A stretch of DNA of 38,826 nucleotides from JAPOQD01 sp964620555 (GTDB lineage Bacteria; Pseudomonadota; Gammaproteobacteria; Pseudomonadales; Halieaceae), in the NCBI GenBank assembly GCA_964620555.1, contig CAZUGZ010000018.1, positions 1 through 38,826 of the forward strand. Direction: 5' to 3'. Shown here in pieces: positions 1-6,266 of this stretch. Position 1 is the stretch's first letter, and the number at the start of each line of letters is the position of its first letter. A program made the position numbers and the translations under genes. The notes beneath the pieces were generated by a model that worked only from the letters and a program-made list of their open reading frames with translations, made no database searches and was not told the DNA's origin.

Positions 1-374
1 TTTACCGCCTTGTCGATACCGCGCTTGAGGTCCATCGGGTTCATCCCCGCAGCCACCGACTTCAAGCCTTCGTTGACGATGGATTGCGCCAGCACGGTGG
101 CCGTGGTGGTGCCGTCGCCGGCGGTATCGGAAGCCTGGGAAGCCACTTCCTTGATCATCTGTGCGCCCATGTTTTCCAGCTTGTCGGATAATTCGATTTC
201 CTTGGCCACGGAAACTCCGTCCTTGGTCACTGTCGGGGCACCGAATGATTTATCCAGTATCACATTGCGGCCCTTGGGGCCCAGGGTTGCCCGCACGGCA
301 TCGGCGAGCAGGTTCACACCTGTCAGCATGCGCTGGCGGGCTGAATCTCCAAAGATCACTTGTTTTGCAGACAT
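1..374 (-). CDS. groL: Chaperonin GroEL, N-terminal part (runs off the window)
   Basis: This is the first 124 residues of the 60-kDa chaperonin, the cytoplasmic ATP-driven folding ring that works with GroES. The protein starts MSAKQVIFGDSARQRMLTGV, and the equatorial-domain ATP-site motifs are visible: TLGPKGRNV near residue 30, KDGVSVAKEI, and GDGTTTATVLAQ near residue 90. The remaining ~420 residues lie beyond position 1. It follows groES by 63 bp on the same strand, the usual groESL order, and should be transcribed from the groES promoters. The ATG at 372-374 gives the canonical N-terminus. No disruption is visible in the part present. Confidence 0.97.
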   Translation of the reverse strand, partial: MSAKQVIFGDSARQRMLTGVNLLADAVRATLGPKGRNVILDKSFGAPTVTKDGVSVAKEIELSDKLENMGAQMIKEVASQASDTAGDGTTTATVLAQSIVNEGLKSVAAGMNPMDLKRGIDKAV

Positions 375-437
375 GTCAGAAATCCTTTAATTGATTGAAT
401 ACTTGAATTGCTTGAATCGAGAGTTGCGGGACGGCTT

Positions 438-728
438 CTATTCGACCACGCCGTAAATTTCACTCTCACCCATGATGATCAGCTCTTCGCCGTCGACTTC
501 GATTGTGTTGCTTCCGGCGTACTGGCCAAACACCACGTGATCACCAACTTTCACGGCCAACGCGCGCAGTTCACCACTATCCAGTAGTTTGCCGTCACCC
601 ACGGCGACGACTTCACCCTGGTTGGGCTTTTCCTTGGCGGAACCGGGCAGCACAATGCCACCGGCGCTGGTTTCTTCCTCTTCCTTGCGACGAACGACCA
701 CGCGGTCGTACAACGGACGGATGTTCAT
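438..728 (-). CDS. groS: Co-chaperonin GroES
   Basis: This 96-residue protein forms the heptameric lid of the GroEL folding chamber. The start MNIRPLYDRVVVRR, the mobile-loop region EEETSAGGIVLPGSAKEKP (residues about 17-35), and the ending ESEIYGVVE are typical, and the length is normal for the family. The ATG at 726-728 is preceded by a GGAGA ribosome-binding site at about 736-740. A ~110-160 nt leader lies upstream, containing a sigma32 promoter, a CIRCE operator and a palindrome, so the gene should be heat-inducible through two systems. groEL follows directly. Confidence 0.98.
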   Translation of the reverse strand: MNIRPLYDRVVVRRKEEEETSAGGIVLPGSAKEKPNQGEVVAVGDGKLLDSGELRALAVKVGDHVVFGQYAGSNTIEVDGEELIIMGESEIYGVVE

Positions 729-763
729 GTGTAAAGGTCTCCACTAAACGTTAGTTTTCCTGC

Positions 764-786
764 GCCGATATGGGCACCATATCGGC
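764..786. repeat. Perfect 23-bp palindrome in the groES leader
   Basis: Two perfect 10-bp arms, GCCGATATGG and CCATATCGGC, are separated by 3 nt (GCA). The palindrome sits between the predicted sigma32 -10 box (798-803) and the groES ribosome-binding site (about 736-740). It would therefore be at the very 5' end of the sigma32 transcript, or act as a DNA operator for a dimeric regulator. It has no T-run, so it does not look like an intrinsic terminator. It differs from the CIRCE sequence further upstream. Confidence 0.8.
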
Positions 787-797
787 CGCGTGTAGTT

Positions 798-823
798 ATG
801 GGGGTGCCAGTCAGTATTTCAAG
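798..823 (-). promoter_or_regulatory. Predicted sigma32 (RpoH) heat-shock promoter of groESL
   Basis: On the minus strand CTTGAAA (817-823) is followed after 13 nt by CCCCATAA (-10 core at 798-803). This closely matches the sigma32 consensus of CTTGAAA, 13-15 nt, CCCCATNT. Transcription should start near 790, about 60 nt upstream of the groES ATG. The site lies downstream of CIRCE, so HrcA bound there would not directly cover it. Confidence 0.8.
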
Positions 824-840
824 GGAAAAAATGACTTTTT

Positions 841-867
841 TTGGCACTCTCCCACAGAGAGTGCCAA
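841..867 (-). promoter_or_regulatory. CIRCE operator (HrcA binding site) upstream of groES
   Basis: A perfect inverted repeat, TTGGCACTC - 9 nt - GAGTGCCAA, matches the CIRCE consensus TTAGCACTC-N9-GAGTGCTAA at 8 of 9 positions per arm, with compensating changes in the two arms. The spacer is exactly 9 nt. It abuts the -10 box of a sigma70-type promoter and covers its likely start site, as expected for repression by HrcA. No hrcA gene lies in the window. Confidence 0.93.
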
Positions 868-894
868 TCATAGTCAGGAATTTGCCGAGGTCAA
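867..894 (-). promoter_or_regulatory. Predicted sigma70 promoter of groESL
   Basis: On the minus strand TTGACC (889-894) and TATGAT (867-872) are separated by 16 bp. Both boxes are 5 of 6 matches to consensus. The -10 box touches the CIRCE operator, so this is probably the HrcA-controlled housekeeping promoter, with sigma32 acting from a second promoter downstream. Confidence 0.75.
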
Positions 895-1061
895 GGGTTG
901 AGACTTGCAGCGGAGCTTGCCGAGGTGAGTGGATGATTTCCGCGAGGATTCACGATTATGGCGGGCCCGAGGCGTTTGTGCTTGATGAAACGCAAAAGCC
1001 GAAATCCGGTGGATTGGAAGCTATGCAGCGGGGCAAATCACGTTGAATCGGCCCGATACGC

Positions 1062-2678
1062 TTACGCCGAAAGCGCCGCAGAGACATGTTCGGCGACCCG
1101 TAGCGCAAGTGCGGCGATCGTCAGCGTCGGATTGGCCGTCGATGCGGTCGGGAAAACTCCGGCGCCGACGAGGAAGAGATTGTCATGTGCATGGCTGCGC
1201 AAGTTGCTGTCGACAACGGATTCCCGCGGATCGTTGCCCATTCGCGTCGTGCCGATGACGTGGCCCGAGCCCTGGAATTCGTCCGCATGCCGGATTTCGC
1301 TGGCGTTCAGGCGCGCGAAGATTTCATCGTGGACGTCTCTGGCGTAATCGAGCCCGGCCCGGGAGTATTCCCCCACGCGATAGTGCATTCGGGGCAGCGG
1401 AACGCCGTAGGAATCGGCGTCCCGCGGGTCAAGCGTTATCCGGTTTTCAGGATCGGGCAGTTGCTCGGTCAGCGCGGCGAGTTGCACTTCGCGCGATGCG
1501 TGGTCGGCAATTGCGCGCCGCAAGTCGGTGCCGAGTAAACCCCTGCTCGTCAGTGAGCTGGCGAGGGTGACCGGTCCTCCTGTCGGCCAGTTCCAGCCGT
1601 CGTTGCTGATCTGGATGCGCAGGGCCGATCTCTGCGAGCGAACCGGGCCGTCGCGCAGATTCTCGATGCCCGAGGTCGACAGGGGACCCCTGTAAGGCCA
1701 TACGGCCTCGCCGGCCAGCGCCCAACTCAACTGAACCGGATGATCCATCAGGTTGCGGCCGACCTGATCAGACGCATTGGCGATGCCGCCGGGCGACGCT
1801 TCCGAGCGCGAATGCAACAGCAGGCGCGGCGTCTCGACAGCGTTGCCCGCGAGAATGAAGACGCGCCCGCGGGCGAGGTCGCCGGTTCCGTCGGGCCGGC
1901 GGAAACGGATCGCCGAGACGCGGCCGTCCACGCCGGCCTCGATGAAAGTCGCCGTCGTGCGCTCGTGAATCACGGCACCGGCGGCTTCAGCCCGGTCGAG
2001 GTGGACCGTGGCGTCGTATTTCGCAGCCACCGGACAAATCGGAATGCAGGTGCTGCTGCCGCAACAGGCGGGCCGGCCCTCTCGGGCCACGGAATTGCGC
2101 GCCTGGGGCGTCAGCCGCACCTGGTATTGCGTACCTTCCAGAGCGCGCGCGATGACGCGGTCGAGCCATGTGCCCGGTATCGGCGGTTGCGGAAACGGGC
2201 CGGACCTTGGCGAGCCGAGGTCTTCCTTCGAATCTCCGGCTACGCCGAGTTGGCGTTCGGCTTCGACATACCAGGGCTCGAGTTCAGCATAATCGATCGG
2301 CCAGTCGATCGCGCGGCCGAAATCCGAGCGCATGCGGAAATCGCTCGGCAGGTAGCGCAAGCAGGTGCCGAGCCAATGCCAGGAGGTGCCGCCTACGGCT
2401 TTGAGGTAGGTGCTTTTGAAGACATCGGGGCCGGCTTGCCGGTACCAGTGGCCGCTGTCCAGGGTATCGGGAAATTCGGCTTCGGGCAGCCGTTCATAGG
2501 GACTTTCGGGCGTCTTCACCGCTGCATTGAGAAATGTCCGGAATGCCCTGCCGCGATTGACCCGGGGGCCGGCTTCGAGCACCGCCGCGCCGATTCCCCG
2601 CGCGGCGAGCCGGTCCGCCAGCAGCGCGCCGGCAAAACCCGCACCGACGATGATGACGTCGGCTTCGATCGCGGTCAT
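1062..2678 (-). CDS. GMC-family FAD-dependent dehydrogenase, large subunit
   Basis: This 538-residue flavoprotein of the glucose-methanol-choline family probably oxidises a sugar, polyol or alcohol. The dinucleotide-binding motif VGAGFAGALL is at residues 11-20. The GMC C-terminal domain has HVIGTTRMG (473-481) and NPTLT (516-520), whose His and Asn are the usual catalytic pair (H473, N516). A cysteine group CCGSSTCIPICP (C205, C206, C211, C215) matches the place where FAD glucose and gluconate dehydrogenases hold an iron-sulfur cluster. The start at 2678 places the FAD motif at the N-terminus, and an upstream in-frame ATG would overlap the small-subunit gene. There is no signal peptide, so it is probably carried across the membrane by its Tat-exported partner, 10 bp upstream. 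The substrate is unknown. Confidence 0.88.
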   Translation of the reverse strand: MTAIEADVIIVGAGFAGALLADRLAARGIGAAVLEAGPRVNRGRAFRTFLNAAVKTPESPYERLPEAEFPDTLDSGHWYRQAGPDVFKSTYLKAVGGTSWHWLGTCLRYLPSDFRMRSDFGRAIDWPIDYAELEPWYVEAERQLGVAGDSKEDLGSPRSGPFPQPPIPGTWLDRVIARALEGTQYQVRLTPQARNSVAREGRPACCGSSTCIPICPVAAKYDATVHLDRAEAAGAVIHERTTATFIEAGVDGRVSAIRFRRPDGTGDLARGRVFILAGNAVETPRLLLHSRSEASPGGIANASDQVGRNLMDHPVQLSWALAGEAVWPYRGPLSTSGIENLRDGPVRSQRSALRIQISNDGWNWPTGGPVTLASSLTSRGLLGTDLRRAIADHASREVQLAALTEQLPDPENRITLDPRDADSYGVPLPRMHYRVGEYSRAGLDYARDVHDEIFARLNASEIRHADEFQGSGHVIGTTRMGNDPRESVVDSNLRSHAHDNLFLVGAGVFPTASTANPTLTIAALALRVAEHVSAALSA

Positions 2679-2688
2679 TGCCCGGCGC

Positions 2689-3117
2689 TCATTGACTGAC
2701 CCCGGCAGGCGGTTTGCTCCAGTCTCCCGGAGCCGCGCCGCACTGGCCCGGAGGTTTGGTGTATTCGAGAGCGCGCCAGACGAGGGCGTCGTAGTACGTG
2801 CGCAGGGACGTTCCCGCAGCATCCGGATGCAAGCCCGAATACCAGGCGACCACGATTCGCCGGGCCAGTTCGTTTTCCCATGGCGCCGCCGCGTTCAGCA
2901 GCAGGTCGCCAAGTTCAGCGCCTTGTCCCGCGGCTCTCAGGCCTTCCATCATGCCGAGCGCCAGTTCGGGATCGATCTCCTCTTCGGGAAATCCTGTAAG
3001 CCGCGCAGAAAGCGAAAGGAAAGATTGCAGTTCATCCTGGCCCGGGGCCGGATGCGCGACTCCAGCGGCAACCAGGGAAGCAAGGCATATCGCGAAATCG
3101 CGACGAGTGATGTTCAT
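2689..3117 (-). CDS. Tat-exported small subunit of a GMC sugar dehydrogenase (sorbitol dehydrogenase-like)
   Basis: This 142-residue protein starts MNITRRDFAICLASLVAAG, a twin-arginine signal (R5-R6) followed by a hydrophobic stretch and an Ala-rich cleavage region. The remainder (LSARLTGFPEEEIDPELA, later WYSG, then YYDALVWRAL) resembles the small gamma subunit of membrane-bound FAD sugar dehydrogenases (gluconate-2-dehydrogenase or sorbitol-dehydrogenase small-subunit families). In those systems it folds with the flavoprotein and exports it. The stop is 10 bp before the GMC start, so the two form one unit. The cytochrome c subunit usual in three-subunit enzymes is not in the window. Confidence 0.78.
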   Translation of the reverse strand: MNITRRDFAICLASLVAAGVAHPAPGQDELQSFLSLSARLTGFPEEEIDPELALGMMEGLRAAGQGAELGDLLLNAAAPWENELARRIVVAWYSGLHPDAAGTSLRTYYDALVWRALEYTKPPGQCGAAPGDWSKPPAGVSQ

Positions 3118-3178
3118 TTCGTATCGCTCGGACGGCGTTTCACTGTCAGCTCCATAAATCTGTTGCAAGCCCGCACAA

Positions 3179-4279
3179 TCAGGCGGCGGCCTCCTCCAGT
3201 ATCGCCAGCGTCTGTCGTGCCGCCCGCTCCCAGGAAAATCGTTGCGCCTGCCGGCTGGCGCTGGCACTCAGCCTGGTGCGCAAGCCATGGTCCACACACA
3301 GTCGCAGCATCTGTTGGTAAATGCTGTCCTCTGACAGCGGGTCCACCAGCAGTCCACCCTCCCCGACCACTTCCGGCAGGGCACCCGCCTCGCTGGCAAT
3401 CACCGGGGTAGCGTGGTTCATGGCCTCCAGCACCGGCAACCCGAATCCTTCGTACAGGGAGGGCATAACCAGGGCTACCGCCGACTGATACAGCTCCTGC
3501 AATTCGACATCGCTCAGGCGGCCGCGCAGTTCGACCCGGGCTGCGATACCCAGCTCGGCGATCAAATGGGGCAGATTCTGCCCGGACCAGCCCTGCGCTC
3601 CAACCACCACCAACTGGTGCGGCAGGTCAGTTTCCCGGACCAGCCTGGCAAAGGAACGCAGCAGGCGGGGCAGGTTCTTGCGCGGTTCCAGTGTGCCGAC
3701 AAACAACAGGAAGGGCCGCTCGGGAACCGGCACCGATCGTTCCTGAACGCCAGCCATGGATTCTGCCGCCGCATGCACCACACGACAGGCCGACGACAAA
3801 CCGGGATATTCCCGCCCCAGTTCCCGGGAGGTGAATTCGGACACGCAAATCACCCGTCGCGCCCGCCGCAGAGAGGGCCCCATCAACAGCCGCTCCAACC
3901 ACAGGTTGGTCTTCATCATGGTTGCCGGATACCGTTTCCACACCAGGTCGTGCACCGTCACCACGCCGGGCACCGCCCTGGGCAGACGCAGCGGCAGGTG
4001 GTGCCGGGGGGACCAGAACAGGTCCACGCAATCGCCCCGCGCCCAGCGCGGAAACACCAGTTGGCTGTAGAACAGGCTGAAAGGACTGCCCGGGTGGACG
4101 TTGGCGGTGCGCAGTTGCACGTGGTCGTCGTAGTCAAAGCGTGGCAGGATGCCCCGGTCAGAGTACAGAAACCACTGGTGCCCGGGGCTGCCTACCAGGC
4201 GCCGCAGCAGGGCCTCTGTGTAGCGGCCGATACCGGTAAAGGGATGTGCCAGCGGCCTGGCATCTACGGCGATGCGCAC
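3179..4279 (-). CDS. GT-B fold glycosyltransferase, family 4 type
   Basis: This 366-residue cytoplasmic or membrane-peripheral glycosyltransferase is predicted to move a sugar from a nucleotide-sugar donor to a glycan or lipid acceptor. The N-terminus VRIAVDARPLAHPFTGIGRY is the classic GT4 opening. VTVHDLVWKRYP is followed by FVGTLEPRKN, and the donor-site motif is EGFGLPVLEAM (E-x7-E). The GTG start at 4279 is chosen because it gives that opening and lies 8 bp after the upstream glycosyltransferase stop, with AAGAGA before it. An in-frame ATG at 4321 would overlap the upstream gene. It forms a pair with the broken glycosyltransferase 4288-5390, suggesting surface polysaccharide synthesis. 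Donor and acceptor cannot be told. Confidence 0.88.
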   Translation of the reverse strand: MRIAVDARPLAHPFTGIGRYTEALLRRLVGSPGHQWFLYSDRGILPRFDYDDHVQLRTANVHPGSPFSLFYSQLVFPRWARGDCVDLFWSPRHHLPLRLPRAVPGVVTVHDLVWKRYPATMMKTNLWLERLLMGPSLRRARRVICVSEFTSRELGREYPGLSSACRVVHAAAESMAGVQERSVPVPERPFLLFVGTLEPRKNLPRLLRSFARLVRETDLPHQLVVVGAQGWSGQNLPHLIAELGIAARVELRGRLSDVELQELYQSAVALVMPSLYEGFGLPVLEAMNHATPVIASEAGALPEVVGEGGLLVDPLSEDSIYQQMLRLCVDHGLRTRLSASASRQAQRFSWERAARQTLAILEEAAA

Positions 4280-4287
4280 GGTTCTCT

Positions 4288-5390
4288 TCAGTGCTCGAGT
4301 GAGGCGGCGGTGGATTCCCACTCGGCCAGCACCTCGCGATAGGCCTGCACATAGCGTTTGCCCATCAGCCAGCCACCGAACAATTGCCGAAAGCGGCGGT
4401 GGGCCGCCAAACCCATTTCCCGCGCGCGCTGCGGGTTGTAATAGAGCCTGTCGAGCCCCTCACGCAGGGATTGGGGACATCCCGGCGACACCACATAGCC
4501 GGTTTCACCGTCCACATTGATATGGCTGGTACCGGTACCGGTTTCCGCCGACAGCAGGGGTTTTCCACACATGGCGCCTTCCAGCAGGGCCACGCCAAAG
4601 GCTTCGGAACGCAGGTGGGAGGGAAACACCACACCCAGGCAAAGATGGAACAGTGCCATCTTGGCAGCGTCGTCCACGTAACCACAAAACACCACATTAT
4701 CCAGTTTCCACCGACGATCACCACCCGATAACTGGCATCCTTCACGGCTTCGAGCAAAATGTGCAGACCCTTGTAATAGCGCAGCACCCCCACGAACAGA
4801 AAAAAGTCTTCCCCCACTTCGGCGCGGATTTCCCGCAACTGCCGGGCTTCCGGAGGGTGGGGATAGCGGGACTCGTCGATACCGATGGGGATCACCTCCA
4901 CGCGGTCGGCGAAGCGGTCCAGCACTTTGCTGGAGGCGGAGTAATTTGGCGAGGTGGCGACAATTCGCGATACCGAACCCAGAAAGCGCGACCTCAACGG
5001 GCGGTAGAGGACCTGTAGAATGCGTTGCCGCACGATATCGGAATGATAGGTAACGATGCTCGGCTTGGCCCTGCCGTACAACAGGTACATGACATCGGCA
5101 AACGGCCAGGGGTAGTGGTAATGCACGACATCGGCCCAGGCAACCTGTTTGCGAAACTCGGACAGACCGTGAACGCAAAATCCACAGGAGGCGATTTCAA
5201 AGCTGCGTCGGGCGCGCACCACGGTCACCCCATTTACCTCGACGGGCCCGGGTCCGGGCTCCGGGCTGAGGGCAAACACGCGGCTTTCCAGCCCGTGTGC
5301 CTCGCCATTCAGGCAAATTTGCCGAATCACCTCCTCCAGCCCGCCGTGGGTATCGGGGAAGAAGGTCTTGTAGACGTGCAGAACTTTCAT
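4288..5390 (-). pseudogene. GT-B glycosyltransferase interrupted by a frameshift/internal deletion
   Basis: The N-terminal frame reads MKVLHVYKTFFPDTHGGLEE through VHYHYPWPFADV, then LFVGVLRYYKGLHILLEAV and VVIVGG (about residue 228, near 4707). From there the sensible protein continues in another frame: KLDNVVFCGYVDD, then SEAFGVALLEGAMCGKPLL and ETGYVV, stopping at 4288. Glycosyltransferases normally have about 18-20 residues (GxGPxxxxLxxxAxxL) between VVIVGG and LDNVVF, and these are absent. The lesion therefore looks like loss of roughly 55-60 bp, not a single-base slip. Both halves are otherwise well conserved, so it is either a recent mutation or a consensus error. It lies just upstream of a second glycosyltransferase gene. 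Confidence 0.82.
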
Positions 5391-5457
5391 CGTCGGGCGG
5401 CAGCCGGTTATCGGGACTCAGTGCAACCGATGGAACCGGAATGCACCCCGCGTAAAT

Positions 5458-5534
5458 TGGTCGGTGTGAGAGGATTTGAACCTCCGACCCCTTCCTCCCG
5501 AAGGAAGTGCGCTACCAAGCTGCGCCACACACCG
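5458..5534 (-). tRNA. proK: tRNA-Pro, anticodon CGG
   Basis: The 77-nt cloverleaf includes an encoded CCA end (5458-5460). The acceptor stem pairs CGGTGTG with CACACCG. The D-arm is GCGCAGCTTGGTAGCGC, the anticodon stem is CTTCC/GGAAG with loop TTCGGGA (anticodon CGG), and the T-arm is GGAGGTTCAAATCCTC. The discriminator is A. The sequence is close to bacterial tRNA-Pro, including the CGG start. It reads codon CCG, which is common in this GC-rich genome. It lies between bioD and the glycosyltransferases, on the same strand. Confidence 0.97.
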
Positions 5535-5553
5535 ATGTTTGACGTGGTGCGCC

Positions 5554-5582
5554 ACTATAGCAAAGCATCAGGCCCGGTTCAC
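5554..5582 (-). promoter_or_regulatory. Possible promoter of tRNA-Pro
   Basis: On the minus strand a TATAGT -10 box (5554-5559) lies about 20 bp before the tRNA 5' end and is followed by a GC-rich stretch (GGCGCACC), typical of stable-RNA promoters. The -35 region (GTGAAC at 5577-5582, 17-bp spacing) is weak and falls in the 3' end of bioD. Confidence 0.45.
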
Positions 5583-6266
5583 GCCCGGGGCCGGCCCCAG
5601 CAATGGAGACCAGTCGAGGTATGCCGCCGCTCGCCGGGGAACGGCGGTCTCGAGGTCGGGAATCTCGCCCAGCAGCGGCGCGTGCAGGCGGCTGCGCAGG
5701 GCCTGCAGGTTTTCCCGGTAGCAGGGCATGGTGGCGCCACAACTGTTGGCGACCCAGCCGGCCAGGGGCAGACCATCATGGGCGATGGCCTCTGCGGTCA
5801 GCAACGCGTGGTTGATACAACCCAGCCGCATTGCCACCACCAGGATTACCGGAGTCCGCAGTTCCACCGCCAGGTTGGCAAGTGTCTGCCGCTCATTCAA
5901 CGGCACCCGCCAGCCCCCGGCGCCTTCCACCAGCAACACATCCGCCCCCGCCGACATGGTGCCGCGACAATAGCCCGCCAACCGCGCCACCTCGAGAGAT
6001 CTACCCGCCTGGGCAGCGGCGATGTGCGGCGCGATAGCCGGGCTCAGGGCCACCGGATTGACCTGCTGGTAGTCGAGTTGCAGGGTCATGGCCGCTTGCA
6101 GTAACAGGGCATCCTCATTGTGGCCCTGCGCATCACATCCGGCCGCCACCGGTTTCATCGCCGCGGTACTCAGGCCGCGTTGTTCGGCGGCCAGCAGCAG
6201 GCCGGCCGCCACCAGGGTTTTGCCCACCCCGGTATCGGTGCCGGCGATGAAAAAGGTGTGGCTCAC
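5568..6266 (-). CDS. bioD: Dethiobiotin synthetase
   Basis: This 232-residue cytoplasmic enzyme closes the ureido ring of dethiobiotin from 7,8-diaminopelargonate, CO2 and ATP. The P-loop AGTDTGVGKT is at residues 8-17 and MKPVAAGCD follows at 37-45. The EGAGGWRVPL motif is also present. Length is typical. It is the last gene of the biotin operon, and its ATG overlaps the bioHC stop by 4 bp (ATGA), indicating translational coupling. Downstream on the same strand is tRNA-Pro, 33 bp away, with no clear intrinsic terminator. Confidence 0.96.
   Translation of the reverse strand: MSHTFFIAGTDTGVGKTLVAAGLLLAAEQRGLSTAAMKPVAAGCDAQGHNEDALLLQAAMTLQLDYQQVNPVALSPAIAPHIAAAQAGRSLEVARLAGYCRGTMSAGADVLLVEGAGGWRVPLNERQTLANLAVELRTPVILVVAMRLGCINHALLTAEAIAHDGLPLAGWVANSCGATMPCYRENLQALRSRLHAPLLGEIPDLETAVPRRAAAYLDWSPLLGPAPGVNRA

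Noticed and set aside
841..867. CIRCE palindrome read as an intrinsic terminator
   Set aside because: The 9+9 arms with exactly 9-nt spacer match the CIRCE consensus and sit at a promoter upstream of groES, where a terminator would make no sense.
1740..2699. A 319-codon plus-strand open frame opposite the GMC dehydrogenase
   Set aside because: Arg/Ala-rich shadow; the GMC protein on the other strand has FAD and catalytic motifs.
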